A stretch of 64,000 bases of DNA from Methanothermobacter sp. CaT2 (GCF_000828575.1 NZ_AP011952.1:775065-839064); one strand, 5' to 3'; counted from the stretch's first letter, positions 1 through 9,095 are shown. Notes: a model not told the origin generated them from the sequence alone. Numbers and translations are program-made.

Positions 1-614
1 TCCTCCACATAAACAGGGAGGGAGATGAACCCGGGATAATCTTCGTTGTGGACCCCCTGGACGGTACAAGCAACGCCATAAGGAACATACCCTTCTATGG
101 TATATCGGTGGCTGTGGCAGAACGCCACCCAGACGGTGAAGCCCCAACCCTTAAAAACGTCCTGATGGGCTTTGTTAAGAACTTCGCCACGGGGGACCTC
201 TACTGGGCAATAAAGGGCCAGGGTGCCTTCCTCAATGAGAAACCGATAAGCTCATCCTCACAGAGCTCCCTCGACAGGACATCCCTGGGGGCCTTCATAT
301 ATGGTACGCGCTTCAGGAGGGTGGACAGCATCTGCAGGGTGATCCGGAGGATGCGTATCCTGGGATCCGTGGCCCTTGAACTGGCCTACGTTGCAAGCGG
401 TTCCTACGACGCCTTCATGGACCTGAGGGAGAATCTCAGGATAGTAGACATAGCAGCATCCAAGCTCATAGTGGAGGAGGCAGGCGGTGTGGTGACCAAT
501 GAGAGGGGTGGAGAAATAGACGGCCTTCTGAACGTTAAGGCAAGAACATCCCTTGTTGCCGCCGGAAACCTGGAGCTCCACGAGAAGATAATGCAGACCC
601 TGGAGGTCATATGA
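1..614 (+). CDS. inositol monophosphatase / fructose-1,6-bisphosphatase family protein (5' end outside window)
   Basis: Sugar-phosphate phosphatase of the Mg-dependent IMPase/archaeal FBPase class; acts in gluconeogenesis and inositol metabolism in the cytoplasm. The reading frame is open from base 3, so the N-terminal part, including the first metal-binding Glu motif, is cut off. Visible are the second metal motif VVDPLDGTSNA (near residue 14 of the visible part) and the C-terminal VDIAASKLIVEEAGG element, where the conserved Asp of the family (W-D-x-A) sits. The stop codon overlaps the start of the NAD kinase gene, so the two are translationally coupled. In Methanocaldococcus these two activities are known as one fused polypeptide; here they are separate. 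Family is sure, substrate preference is not. Confidence 0.9.
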   Translation, partial: LHINREGDEPGIIFVVDPLDGTSNAIRNIPFYGISVAVAERHPDGEAPTLKNVLMGFVKNFATGDLYWAIKGQGAFLNEKPISSSSQSSLDRTSLGAFIYGTRFRRVDSICRVIRRMRILGSVALELAYVASGSYDAFMDLRENLRIVDIAASKLIVEEAGGVVTNERGGEIDGLLNVKARTSLVAAGNLELHEKIMQTLEVI

Positions 615-1462
615 TGCGCATAGGGATAATAGCCCGTTTTGATGTTGCAGAGGCCGTTGAAATCGCTGAAAGGGTGGCCTCATTCCTCCTGAACAGGGGG
701 GTTGAAATTACGGTTGACCTCAAGCTCACAGAGGAACTCCCACAGCTGAGGGAATACGGTGAGGACATAAGGAACATGGAAGCAGACATGATACTCACCA
801 TCGGCGGGGATGGGACAATACTCAGGACCCGGAGCCTCATAGAGGATAAGGAGATACCGATACTCGGTATAAACATGGGGACAGTTGGTTTTTTAACTGA
901 GGTTGACCCTGAAAATGTATTCTCAGCCCTTGAAGCTGTCCTCAGGGGCGAATACGCCGTTGAGAAGAGGACCCTCCTGAGTGTCTACCACAATGGTGAG
1001 CTGCCCTCAGCCCTCAACGAGGTCGTGCTCATGACACGCAGGCCAGCTAAGATGCTGCATATAGAGATATCTGTTGATGATGAGGTGGTTGAGGAGCTAC
1101 GCGCCGACGGAATAATCATAGCAACGCCAAGCGGCTCAACAGCGTACTCGATGTCAGCAGGGGGCCCCATTGTCGACCCCAGGGTTGAAGCATTCCTCAT
1201 AGTGCCGATATGTCCCTTCAAGCTCAGCGCAAGACCCCTGGTGGTTTCAAACAAGAGCGTAATCCGGGTTAAACTCCTCAGGAAGGGTAAAAAGGCCATC
1301 GCCGTTATCGACGGCCAGTATGAGGAGGAGATCAACCACATGGATGAGGTCATATTCAGGAAGTCAGAACGAAAGGCCCACTTCGTGAGGCTCAGCAAGG
1401 ACTTCTACAGGAAGGTCCGTGAAAAACTCATAGAGGGCGGAATAGACTCTATAAAGGGTTAA
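614..1462 (+). CDS. nadK: NAD kinase
   Basis: ATP- or polyphosphate-dependent NAD kinase making NADP. Diagnostic motifs: IGGDGTILR (about residue 56), NMGTVGFL, the NEVVL motif near residue 138, and DGIIIATPSGSTAYS, which forms the NAD site and core of the fold. Length (about 282 residues) is normal for the stand-alone enzyme. Two ATGs are in tandem (611 and 614); the GGAGGT at 602-607 is 6 nt before the second, so 614 is preferred, and 611 would give one extra Met. It overlaps the phosphatase stop and lies 11 bp before the CfbE-like gene, so all three look co-transcribed. Confidence 0.93.
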   Translation: MRIGIIARFDVAEAVEIAERVASFLLNRGVEITVDLKLTEELPQLREYGEDIRNMEADMILTIGGDGTILRTRSLIEDKEIPILGINMGTVGFLTEVDPENVFSALEAVLRGEYAVEKRTLLSVYHNGELPSALNEVVLMTRRPAKMLHIEISVDDEVVEELRADGIIIATPSGSTAYSMSAGGPIVDPRVEAFLIVPICPFKLSARPLVVSNKSVIRVKLLRKGKKAIAVIDGQYEEEINHMDEVIFRKSERKAHFVRLSKDFYRKVREKLIEGGIDSIKG

Positions 1463-1473
1463 AGGTTGTGTCC

Positions 1474-2787
1474 ATGAAGTTTAACATTTCAAGGCCCCTC
1501 GTGACTGACCTCACACATGGCGGTGTCACCATTGCCCTGGAGATGAGGAAACACTTCCCCGATGTCATGGCCTGGGACTTTTACGGCACACTTGGTGATG
1601 ATGACCGTGAAATGCTCATTGAAAAAGGGGTTGATGTTGTTGAAGGACCGGTCAATGGCTCCACAGTAATAGCGCCGGTCCACTGCCCGGTCCGATCAGA
1701 TTTAACCCACCATGAGATAACCGGCTGGCTCCTAGGTTCCTGGAGGAGGGAGAAGGGTGTGCCGGTGGTGGAGGTGACCGGTGTTAAGGGAAAAACCAGC
1801 ACCGTATGGATACTCCTGAGTATAATGAAGGGCCTTGAACCCCTGGTCCTCAGCAGTCTGGGATCATGGGCAGGTGATGAACTCCTCATGCGGGATATAA
1901 GCATAGCCCCGGCCAGCATAATTGAGACCGTGAACCTCGCGGAGCACCATGATTACGGTGCAGCCATCTTCGAGGTCTCCCTGGGTGGGACAGGCCTGGC
2001 AGATGTGGGGGTTCTGACGAACATAGCCGAGGACTACAGTATAAGGAGGGGGACCTCAAGGGCCAGCAGGGCTAAGGAGCAGATATTCAGAAGCAGACTG
2101 GTCTGCTGCGAATACGGTGCATTCAGGAGGTACTACAGCAACTTCAGGGACAGGACAAACACCTTCTCGGTGAGGGACGCTGAGGCCACACTCCACGTGG
2201 AGGAGGTGAAATACGGCCTTGAGTCAACAGAGGCCATCATCCATGCCAGGGGACTTAAAACCATTGAGGGGAACCTCCTGGATACAGAATTCCAGATTCA
2301 AACCTTTGCACCGGCAGAACACCAGCTATCAAATGTTATTGCAGCTGCAGGAGCCGCCCTGACCCTCGGATTTGATGTTGATGATGTTCAGAGGGGTGTT
2401 GGAGCCTATCATGGAATCCCTGGCAGGACCTCCATGAGAGAGCTCAATGGCACCACAATAATAGAGGAGATAAACCCTGGCCTCAACGTCCGGGCCATAG
2501 AGTACACCCTCCAAATGGCTGAGGAACTTCCAGACCCGGTGGTCATACTGGGGGGGAGATACGGGGTTACCTGTGAGGAGATAGATGAGTCCCGGCTTTC
2601 AGGGATACTCAGCGATTATGACCTTAACTTCATATTCACCGACGAACTGGGGTACAGTATCATGAGGAAAACCGGAGGGGATGGTATCTACTTCAAGAAA
2701 CCTGAGGATGCCCTGCGGGTGGGGCTAAATCATCGTACAGTGGTTCTCATTTACCGCTCGGAGTATGGTGACCTCACAAAAAGGTAA
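1474..2787 (+). CDS. cfbE: Mur ligase family protein, probable coenzyme F430 synthase CfbE
   Basis: An ATP-dependent amide/lactam-forming ligase of the Mur family. The P-loop TGVKGKTST is near residue 109, followed by the Mur central domain and a C-terminal ligase domain (GGRYGVTCEEID). The N terminus carries a DLTHGG sequence, a signature I associate with CfbE, the last enzyme of F430 synthesis, which closes the carbocyclic ring of 15,17(3)-seco-F430-17(3)-acid. A methanogen without peptidoglycan needs Mur homologues for F430 or pseudomurein; the neighbouring hemC (also tetrapyrrole synthesis) favours F430. Start 1474 (ATG) has AGGT 7 nt upstream; GTG 1468 is the alternative. A pseudomurein ligase is the main competing identity. 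Confidence 0.72.
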   Translation: MKFNISRPLVTDLTHGGVTIALEMRKHFPDVMAWDFYGTLGDDDREMLIEKGVDVVEGPVNGSTVIAPVHCPVRSDLTHHEITGWLLGSWRREKGVPVVEVTGVKGKTSTVWILLSIMKGLEPLVLSSLGSWAGDELLMRDISIAPASIIETVNLAEHHDYGAAIFEVSLGGTGLADVGVLTNIAEDYSIRRGTSRASRAKEQIFRSRLVCCEYGAFRRYYSNFRDRTNTFSVRDAEATLHVEEVKYGLESTEAIIHARGLKTIEGNLLDTEFQIQTFAPAEHQLSNVIAAAGAALTLGFDVDDVQRGVGAYHGIPGRTSMRELNGTTIIEEINPGLNVRAIEYTLQMAEELPDPVVILGGRYGVTCEEIDESRLSGILSDYDLNFIFTDELGYSIMRKTGGDGIYFKKPEDALRVGLNHRTVVLIYRSEYGDLTKR

Positions 2788-2829
2788 AAAGTTGATGGTA
2801 GTCATAATTACATGATTTTTAATAAACCG

Positions 2830-2862
2830 GAGTTTTTGAAAAGTTATATAATAGGATACAAT
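2830..2862 (+). promoter_or_regulatory. probable promoter (TATA region) of the hemC operon
   Basis: The 114-bp gap before hemC is AT-rich and contains GTTATATAA at about 2843-2851 with an A-rich stretch just upstream, placed about 55 bp before the TTG start. This suggests that hemC opens a new transcript separate from the nadK-cfbE genes. Inferred from sequence only. Confidence 0.4.
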
Positions 2863-2901
2863 AAATTTCTCAAGTGATTAACGTTTACTGGAGATGATTC
2901 G

Positions 2902-3771
2902 TTGATAGCTGGAACAAGGGGGAGTCGCCTGGCGCTTGTCCAGACGAACCATGTCATCGAGATGCTCAGTGAAGTCTGCGAAGAGAAAATCGAGAAGAGG
3001 ATCATAAAGACAAAGGGCGACAGGATAAGGGATTCCCAGCTCTACAGCATGGACTCCAGGGGTCTATTCACAAGGGAACTCGACATCGCAGTCCTTAACG
3101 AGGAGGTGGACCTTGCAGTCCACAGCCTGAAGGATGTCCCCAGTGACCTGGACCCTGACCTTGCGATTGCAGCCGTGCCGCCCAGGGAATCACCTGCAGA
3201 GGTCCTTGTATCCCGCCTTGACTGGGACGAGCTCCCCCCCGGTTCCAGGATTGGAACCAGCAGTCTACGAAGGGAAGCATTCTGCAACCATCACCAAAAA
3301 AATTTTAAGATGGAGCCCCTAAGAGGAAACATAGATACAAGGATACGGAAGGTTATGGATGGAGAGGTCCATGCAACCATAATGGCCGAGGCAGGGCTGA
3401 AACGTCTTGGACTTGAAGAGTACATTAAAAGAAGGTTCCCACTGGAATACTTCACACCTGCCGCCGGTCAGGGAGCCCTCGCGGTTGTGACAAGGGCTGA
3501 CAGTGAATTGAGGAGCTCCATAGAGAGGATAACCCACCATCCATCCCGGCAGGAGGTCACAGCTGAGAAGACACTCCTCAGGGAGCTCGGTGCAGGTTGC
3601 CAGTGCCCCCTCGGTGTCATAGGAAGGGCCACTGGAAACCAGCTGACCCTCTACGCTGTACTTCTAACCAGAGAAGGTGAGATGCTCAGGAAGGTAACCG
3701 CTAAGGGGTCTCTTGCTGAAGCAGAGGATATAGGTAAAAAAGCCGCCAAAGAAATGGAGGATTATATTTGA
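2902..3771 (+). CDS. hemC: hydroxymethylbilane synthase (porphobilinogen deaminase)
   Basis: Joins four porphobilinogens to hydroxymethylbilane, the precursor of sirohydrochlorin and hence F430, corrinoids and heme d1-like cofactors. The N terminus AGTRGSRLALVQT is the family signature; the loop LGAGCQCPLG carries the Cys that binds the dipyrromethane cofactor; HSLKDVPS and the Arg-rich GTSSLRREA segment are present. 289 residues is the usual length. The start is TTG at 2902, supported by GGAGATGA 4-8 nt upstream. The stop overlaps the next gene by four bases (TTGA), implying coupling to the oxidoreductase. Confidence 0.96.
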   Translation: MIAGTRGSRLALVQTNHVIEMLSEVCEEKIEKRIIKTKGDRIRDSQLYSMDSRGLFTRELDIAVLNEEVDLAVHSLKDVPSDLDPDLAIAAVPPRESPAEVLVSRLDWDELPPGSRIGTSSLRREAFCNHHQKNFKMEPLRGNIDTRIRKVMDGEVHATIMAEAGLKRLGLEEYIKRRFPLEYFTPAAGQGALAVVTRADSELRSSIERITHHPSRQEVTAEKTLLRELGAGCQCPLGVIGRATGNQLTLYAVLLTREGEMLRKVTAKGSLAEAEDIGKKAAKEMEDYI

Positions 3772-4724
3772 GACAGATAAATGTGGGTGTAATCGGCGTT
3801 GGAGCCATGGGTTACAACCATGCCAGAGTTTACTACAGACTTAAAAATGCAAATCTTATGGCTGTGTCAGACATCATGAAGGGAACGCTTCAGAAGGTCG
3901 CCAACAAGTATGACACCGTTGGATACGTGGACTATGAGAACCTCCTGGAGATACCCGAGATAGAGGTCGTCAGTGTATGCGTGCCAACCACCCACCATTA
4001 CAGAGTGGTCATGGATGCCCTTGAACATGACAAGCACGTTCTCGTTGAGAAACCCATCGCATTCACCCTCGAGGAGGCAGAGGAGATGGTGAAGACGGCG
4101 CGCAAAAGGGGTCTGAAGCTGGGTACCGGCCATGTTGAAAGGTTCAACCCCGCCGTCCAGAAGGCCAGGGAACTCATTGAGAATGATGTGATAGGTGACG
4201 TGGTCTCTGCATCAGCAAAGAGGGTCGGACCGTTCCCTCCAAGGATAAAGGATGTTGGGGTAACCATCGACCTTGCCATACACGACCTCGATGTGATGCA
4301 CTACCTCTTCAGTGAACCCGTTGCAGAGGTCTACGCTGTTATGGAGAGCATACTAGAGAAGTGTGAGTACGAGGACCATGCCGAGATAATGACAAAATTC
4401 AAAAGCGGAATCACCGGGATACTCGAGGTTAACTGGCTCACACCCTACAAGAGGAGGAAGCTGGCCATCACAGGGACTGATGGTATAATCAACGTTGACT
4501 ATATAGACCAGAGACTGGATGTCTATGGTAAGTTCGCCCAGGACGTGGATATAAAACATGAGGAACCCCTGAAGAATGAAATCAAATCATTCCTCATGTC
4601 TGTTATAAATGATGAGGAGCCTGAAATAACAGGTGAGGATGGTATATACGCCCTCAGGACTGTGCTTGCAGCCATGAAGTCTGCGAGGGATCACAGGCCC
4701 GTGAAGGTTAATGGTGACATTTGA
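3768..4724 (+). CDS. Gfo/Idh/MocA family NAD(P)-dependent oxidoreductase
   Basis: Two-domain dehydrogenase: N-terminal Rossmann fold with GVIGVGAMGYNHARVY, then the family signature HVLVEKPIAFTLEEAEEM near residue 85-100, then the C-terminal alpha/beta domain with DLAIHDLDVMHYL (catalytic His/Asp region) near residue 165-175. The family oxidises or reduces sugars, inositols or related ring compounds; the substrate cannot be read from sequence. It starts with TTG inside the hemC stop codon, so it is co-translated with a tetrapyrrole enzyme; whether that has functional meaning is unknown. A role in UDP-sugar metabolism for pseudomurein is equally possible. Confidence 0.88.
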   Translation: MRQINVGVIGVGAMGYNHARVYYRLKNANLMAVSDIMKGTLQKVANKYDTVGYVDYENLLEIPEIEVVSVCVPTTHHYRVVMDALEHDKHVLVEKPIAFTLEEAEEMVKTARKRGLKLGTGHVERFNPAVQKARELIENDVIGDVVSASAKRVGPFPPRIKDVGVTIDLAIHDLDVMHYLFSEPVAEVYAVMESILEKCEYEDHAEIMTKFKSGITGILEVNWLTPYKRRKLAITGTDGIINVDYIDQRLDVYGKFAQDVDIKHEEPLKNEIKSFLMSVINDEEPEITGEDGIYALRTVLAAMKSARDHRPVKVNGDI

Positions 4725-4733
4725 GGTGCTTGT

Positions 4734-5342
4734 ATGGAAAATGAACTTATAAGGAAGGCCCAGGAGCTCAGGAGCAGAGGATTTACCACAGGGGAAATTG
4801 CAGATGAACTGAACGTGTCAAAGGACACTGCAAGGTGGCTTACACTTCAGACAACAACCTCTGTTTCCAGTAAGGAGGCCCCTGTGGATTTTGCAATCAA
4901 CTGGGAGAGCCTGGGGGGCAGTTCATCCCGTATGAGGTATGTTTCAGCTGCCATGGCAGACATGGCCCTCAAGTATGGTGTTGCAGATGTTGTTCTTGGC
5001 ATCGCCATAAGCGGTGTTCCCTTCGCAACGCTGATGGCCGATGTTATGGGTGCTGAAACTGGACTGGAAACCTCACTTGCAGTTTTTCACCCTGTAAAGC
5101 ACAGGAAGGATGAGGGTGCAGAGGGAGCCATAAGCAGTAACTTTGCAAAGGTCAAGGGTAAGAGGGTCGTTGTTGTTGATGACGTCATAACAAGCGGCCG
5201 AACCATAGCTGAGGTGGTTGAGGTCCTCAAGAATCAGGGAGCGAAGCCCATAGCCGTCACGGTCCTAATAGACAAGAAGGGCATATCAGAGGTTGACGGT
5301 GTGCCTGTTGAGTCACTCATAAGGGTGAGGAGACTCGGCTGA
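4734..5342 (+). CDS. gfcR: GfcR-like transcriptional regulator: N-terminal HTH plus orotate phosphoribosyltransferase-like domain
   Basis: Residues 1-45 form a helix-turn-helix ([21 protein letters not shown]); the rest is a type I phosphoribosyltransferase fold with the PRPP loop [20 protein letters not shown] near residue 145-160. Fusion of this HTH to a PyrE-like domain is the architecture of the archaeal regulator GfcR, described in haloarchaea as a controller of sugar-degradation genes and encoded in most methanogens. It is therefore unlikely to be the PyrE enzyme itself. GAGGTG is 5 nt before the ATG. The last 18 codons belong to the first copy of a 72-bp tandem repeat that continues downstream of the stop. 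Confidence 0.83.
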   Translation: MENELIRKAQELRSRGFTTGEIADELNVSKDTARWLTLQTTTSVSSKEAPVDFAINWESLGGSSSRMRYVSAAMADMALKYGVADVVLGIAISGVPFATLMADVMGAETGLETSLAVFHPVKHRKDEGAEGAISSNFAKVKGKRVVVVDDVITSGRTIAEVVEVLKNQGAKPIAVTVLIDKKGISEVDGVPVESLIRVRRLG

Positions 5343-5502
5343 GGAGTTCACTTCATCGCAGAGGTTGACGGTGTGCCTGTTGAGTCACTCATAAGGGTGA
5401 GGAGACTCGGCTGAGGAGTTCACTTCATCGCAGAGGTTGACGGTGTGCCTGTTGAGTCACTCATAAGGGTGAGGAGACTCGGCTGAGGAGTTCACTTCAT
5501 CA
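5287..5502 (+). repeat. three tandem copies of a 72-bp unit made from the 3' end of the gfcR-like gene
   Basis: Copies begin at 5287, 5359 and 5431, each opening CAGAGGTTGACGGTGTG and closing CACTTCATC. The copies are essentially identical, differing only at the outer edges. Copy 1 contains the last 18 codons and the stop of the gene plus 16 bp of trailer; copies 2 and 3 repeat this beyond the stop. The unit is 24 codons long, so every copy keeps the same frame and ends in the same TGA. It looks like a recent slippage or unequal-crossover duplication. Confidence 0.97.
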
Positions 5503-5740
5503 CCCCACCTCTTATCTCACAGAATTTTTTTGCATATCTAATTTTCCATTTAAAGTGTGGATATAACCTCCAGCACTGATTTTTCCCCCTACTTAATCTC
5601 ATAATTGTCAGATAAGGGTTTCAGCATGCCTCGAGGGAGATCACCTTTTTATCCGCATAATCGATGCCCATTCAGAACCTCAGGGCCATGAACTGAAAAA
5701 TTAATCATCAAATCCCCTTCAAGCTGGAATATTTTTTCTA
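5503..5740. other. non-coding spacer after the 72-bp repeats
   Basis: No convincing gene is seen. A run of seven T at about 5523-5529, just past the repeats, could terminate the gfcR transcript. A 21-codon open frame starting at the ATG near 5627 has no ribosome-binding site and was not accepted. Confidence 0.5.
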
Positions 5741-5790
5741 AATTATATGGATAGTGGTAAGTTTTCATGCCCACATAGTTAATACTATGT
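5741..5790 (+). promoter_or_regulatory. promoter with an 18-bp perfect palindrome before the UbiA-family gene
   Basis: AAATTATATGG at about 5740-5750 is a good archaeal TATA element; transcription would start near 5772. Exactly there, at 5773-5790, lies ACATAGTTAATACTATGT, a perfect inverted repeat with 7-bp arms and a TAAT centre. It overlaps the preferred ATG (5787). The placement is that of a repressor site at the transcription start, or of a small hairpin in the leader. Confidence 0.5.
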
Positions 5791-6650
5791 CAGTCCATCT
5801 ATATGAAACCGGATCTCTGAAAAACGCGACATTTTTAAGGGAACTCTTTTTTGCCCTGAAAAACCTTTTAATCCATGGGGGGTTTCTCCCGGCGCTGTGG
5901 GGGCCATCACTCCTTGTGGCATCATCAGTTCTCCTTGAAAGCCACTGCAGCCCCCTAAGCTGCGGGGTATCCTTCATGCTGCCCCTTACAGTCTACGCCT
6001 ATGACTACCTTGCTGACCTCGATGTGGACTCCCTGACGAACTCTGATAGGTCAGAATTCAATCGTAGATGGGGTAAATGGCTGCTGGCAGCCTATGCAGG
6101 AGCCCTTCTGGCGCTGCTACTGATCTGTATGGATCCGCTGATCATGGCCCTCACAGCCGCACTCTTCATTATGGGGATCATGTACGCAGGATTCTTCAAG
6201 GGTCTCACAAGGTACATGACAGGGTTCAAGAACATCTACCTGGGCCTTATATGGAGTTCATGGACAACCATACCTGCAATGGGCGGATCCCACCCTGCAC
6301 AGGCCCTGGTCTTCATCTTCATGTTCCTCAAGGTGTATGTGAACACAGCCTTCAGCGACTACAAGGACGTTGAATCGGATTCCCTGAAGGGCCTCAAAAC
6401 CCTCCCGGTAGTCTTCGGTGAGAACAGCCTGATGATCCTGCAGCTCATCAATGCACTTGGAGCTACCATCCTCAGCCTTGGGGTTCTCACAGGGATCATC
6501 CCCTTCATAGGCGTGGTTGCGGTGATCCTCTCAGTGTACACCGCCCTTTACCTGCACCTGAAACCCTTCATGGATATAAGGACAGCGACCCTCATAGCGG
6601 ACCTCGAGGGACCCCTTCACCTCCTGCTTGCCGTGGGGGTCATCTCCTGA
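5787..6650 (+). CDS. UbiA-family prenyltransferase-like integral membrane protein
   Basis: About 287 residues with seven to eight hydrophobic segments. Two Asp-rich motifs fit the UbiA superfamily: DYLADLDVDSL (about residue 73) and DYKDVESDSLKGLKTLPVVFG (about residue 193); the second, with K-x-L-P after it, is the typical second prenyl-diphosphate/Mg site. The first is less canonical than N-D-x-x-D. Such enzymes transfer prenyl groups to ring or lipid acceptors inside the membrane; archaeal members include digeranylgeranylglyceryl-phosphate synthase, but this protein is too divergent to assign a substrate. No good Shine-Dalgarno site is seen; GTG 5754 is the alternative start. Confidence 0.72.
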   Translation: MSVHLYETGSLKNATFLRELFFALKNLLIHGGFLPALWGPSLLVASSVLLESHCSPLSCGVSFMLPLTVYAYDYLADLDVDSLTNSDRSEFNRRWGKWLLAAYAGALLALLLICMDPLIMALTAALFIMGIMYAGFFKGLTRYMTGFKNIYLGLIWSSWTTIPAMGGSHPAQALVFIFMFLKVYVNTAFSDYKDVESDSLKGLKTLPVVFGENSLMILQLINALGATILSLGVLTGIIPFIGVVAVILSVYTALYLHLKPFMDIRTATLIADLEGPLHLLLAVGVIS

Positions 6651-6800
6651 AGGTGGATCCCACAGAATCAGAACATTAGGAAGAACAAAAAAACTTAAAG
6701 GTCACCGCGTAACAGTGGATCCCACGGAATACAGTGCCACACAGTGATGACACAGAAAAAGGGGATCATTCAAGGTACTGAATCACAGAAATGTGCAGAA

Positions 6801-8024
6801 TCAGGGGCGGTACCTCAGTATCGCCCCTATACCTCCAAAGGCCCGCAGAAGCTGCATTCCCTCCTCGGTCTCGGTTGATATGATTTCAACCTCAGTCCCC
6901 ACCTCCTCGGCCATCTCAACGAGGTCGTCGATCATGTCTCGCCTATCTGAGAGCCTCATCTGATCGTTGCAGCTGGGACAGGTTTCAGTATCAGGGAGGT
7001 CCTTACCGGTCTTCTCCATCCTGTGTCCGCAGGATGCGCACTCATAGGTCCCCCTCTGGTACTTAAGGTCCTCTGACAGGAGAAGAATCTCAACTGCACC
7101 CATCTGGAGGTGCTGTCTAACCTCCCTTTCACCGTAGGAGGCGAGACCATCCTCATTGATGAGTTCCCTGAGGAACCTCTGGACAAGCTTCTTCTCCCTC
7201 ATAACATCTATTTCACTTAAAACATCCATTGACTTGTCTATGACCTCCCTTATACCGAATTCCCCTGTGTAGGATGTGTCCACAGTCGTTATGACCTTCT
7301 TCTTGAGTTCATGGTGAAGGTAATCGCCGTTGAGGAACTCCTCCTTTGTGTGGCCCGGTCCTCCGAGGATTATCCCCTTAAGGTCATCTATCTGGAGGAA
7401 GGCCTCATTCATGTGATCCCCTATCCTCTTGAGGAACTCGTGGGCGGCAAGGTCTATGAGCCTGTCGAACCTCCTCTGGGACTGTCCACCGGCCTTGTGC
7501 TTACCTGGAACCCCACTGGTGAGTGTCTTGAGTATGTCTATCCTCTTACCCTTCAGGGTTGCGATGGTGGCCTCCTTCCTGTCAAGGACAGCCAGGCCAT
7601 AGGTTTCCTTCTCCTCAAGCATCTCCCTCAGCGGTTCAAGGTAGAACTCGGAGTTGCAGTGGTATATGTATGTCTTGATGGGTTCCGGGGGCTCGAATAC
7701 GTAGGTCTCCATCTTCTCTGTGCCAGGGCCTCCCCTGGGCACCATGCCAACGAACATGACCAGTCCCTTCTCGGGTGGTTTCGGGAAGAGTTTGAGCCTC
7801 TGCATTATCACCTCAATGGCTGACTGGACGTTCTTCTTCGTCTGTTTGCTCTTTATGTTGGCACTCTGACTCAGTTCCTCCCTCATATGCTTTGCAACGT
7901 CACTGATCTGTCGGTCGGGGGGTATGTATACCGATACAAGTTCCGTCCCCCTGCCCCTCTTGTCTGAGAGTTCCTGGAGGATCCTCTTGAATTCGAAAAG
8001 CTCCTTGGATGATGGTTCGCTCAC
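6801..8024 (-). CDS. prf1: peptide chain release factor aRF1
   Basis: Recognises all three stop codons and releases the nascent chain. The N domain has the NIKS motif ([10 protein letters not shown], about residue 56) for stop-codon reading; the middle domain has the GGQ motif in [13 protein letters not shown] (about residue 180) for peptidyl-tRNA hydrolysis; the C domain holds a CxxC...CxxC zinc finger (CASCGHRM and CPSCNDQM, residues about 330-360). Length 407 is normal for archaea. Monocistronic, divergent from pyrH, with A/T-rich promoter sequence at 8040-8095. Confidence 0.97.
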   Translation of the reverse strand: MSEPSSKELFEFKRILQELSDKRGRGTELVSVYIPPDRQISDVAKHMREELSQSANIKSKQTKKNVQSAIEVIMQRLKLFPKPPEKGLVMFVGMVPRGGPGTEKMETYVFEPPEPIKTYIYHCNSEFYLEPLREMLEEKETYGLAVLDRKEATIATLKGKRIDILKTLTSGVPGKHKAGGQSQRRFDRLIDLAAHEFLKRIGDHMNEAFLQIDDLKGIILGGPGHTKEEFLNGDYLHHELKKKVITTVDTSYTGEFGIREVIDKSMDVLSEIDVMREKKLVQRFLRELINEDGLASYGEREVRQHLQMGAVEILLLSEDLKYQRGTYECASCGHRMEKTGKDLPDTETCPSCNDQMRLSDRRDMIDDLVEMAEEVGTEVEIISTETEEGMQLLRAFGGIGAILRYRP

Positions 8025-8104
8025 TATGAATCACTCCTCATGAAAATGATAAAATAAACTGTAAATGTATATGGGGCGGGGTAATTATAAAGTTTACTGG
8101 AGGG

Positions 8105-8130
8105 TGGGAGAAAAATGTATAAATGGATTC
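8105..8130 (+). promoter_or_regulatory. probable promoter of pyrH
   Basis: AAAAATGTATAAATG at about 8110-8124 has the shape of a BRE/TATA pair about 55 bp before the pyrH ATG, in the divergent spacer between prf1 and pyrH. Inference from sequence pattern. Confidence 0.4.
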
Positions 8131-8177
8131 AACCATAACTCGAAGGGAAGAGTCAACTGATTTTATGGTGGACCGTT

Positions 8178-8852
8178 ATGAGAATCGTGATTACCATTGG
8201 AGGATCAATCATCATAAGTGAATTCTCCCATGAGATGTTCAGGGCCTATGCTGACATCCTGAATTCGCTGAGGGATGAACATGAACTATTTGTGGTTGTG
8301 GGGGGAGGAAGACCCGCCCGCGACTACATAGGGGTTGCCAGGGAACTGGGAGCCAGGGAGGCCCAGTGTGATGATATAGGCATAGATGTGACCCGCCTGA
8401 ATGCCAGGCTCCTGATAACCGCCCTGGGTGATAGCGCCTACCCTGGGGTTCCGGAGAACTTCAGGGAGGCCCTCGAGGTTTCTGCGACCGGCAGAATAGT
8501 TGTAATGGGTGGCACCGAACCAGCGCACAGCACAGATGCTGTCGGGGCCATACTAGCTGAAACCGTTGGGGCCGACCTCATGATAAACCTCACCTCTGTG
8601 GATGGATTCTATGACAGGGACCCGAAGAGGTACCCTGAAGCCAGGTTTTACCCTGAGATCACCGCCAGTGAGATGCTCGAACACCTAAGGGACTCTGATG
8701 TGAGGGCAGGTACCTATGAGTTCTTTGACCACACAGCCCTGCATATGATAAGAAGGTCCGGTATAAGGACCCTGATAGTGAACGGTAACGACCCGGAGAA
8801 TCTCCTCAGGGCCATTGATGGCAGGATAGGCACCACAGTTATCCCAGAATAA
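8178..8852 (+). CDS. pyrH: UMP kinase (archaeal type)
   Basis: Phosphorylates UMP to UDP in pyrimidine nucleotide synthesis. The amino-acid-kinase fold is shown by [12 protein letters not shown] at the N terminus, [12 protein letters not shown] near residue 40, and the C-terminal half [17 protein letters not shown] with the ATP-binding region. 224 residues is the normal archaeal length. No neighbour overlaps it; it appears to be a single-gene unit facing away from prf1. Confidence 0.93.
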   Translation: MRIVITIGGSIIISEFSHEMFRAYADILNSLRDEHELFVVVGGGRPARDYIGVARELGAREAQCDDIGIDVTRLNARLLITALGDSAYPGVPENFREALEVSATGRIVVMGGTEPAHSTDAVGAILAETVGADLMINLTSVDGFYDRDPKRYPEARFYPEITASEMLEHLRDSDVRAGTYEFFDHTALHMIRRSGIRTLIVNGNDPENLLRAIDGRIGTTVIPE

Positions 8853-8901
8853 CGTCAAAGTATCTTTTATCTGTAATCAAAATTTAATGGAGGTAATAAG
8901 C

Positions 8902-9090
8902 ATGGTTGAACCACACAAGCACTGCCCTGTATGCAGCACGCCAATACCCATGGATGAGGTGACCTGTTCAGAGAGGTGTCAGGAGATCCTCCTGAAAAAT
9001 CAGCAGAGGGTCAGGAGGACACGGACAATATTCTACCTGGTATTCGCCCTCTTCATTGTGCTCTGGGTTGTACTTTCAATTAAAAGGTGA
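8902..9090 (+). CDS. small zinc-ribbon protein with one C-terminal membrane helix (DUF2116-like)
   Basis: 62 residues. An N-terminal HCPVCSTPIPMDEVTCSERC segment gives a CxxC...CxxxC zinc site; residues about 41-60 (IFYLVFALFIVLWVVLSI) form one transmembrane helix, ending in Lys-Arg. This is the layout of the DUF2116 family of archaeal predicted zinc-ribbon membrane proteins of unknown role. GGAGGT at 8889-8894 lies 7 nt before the ATG at 8902, which is preferred over the ATG at 8887 that sits just before the Shine-Dalgarno site. Confidence 0.8.
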   Translation: MVEPHKHCPVCSTPIPMDEVTCSERCQEILLKNQQRVRRTRTIFYLVFALFIVLWVVLSIKR

Positions 9091-9095
9091 AGAGT

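Noticed and set aside
5627-5692. 21-codon frame in the spacer after the 72-bp repeats
   Set aside because: No ribosome-binding site and no recognisable composition.
7311-7823. 170-codon plus-strand frame
   Set aside because: Antisense shadow of the aRF1 gene, which is complete and certain.
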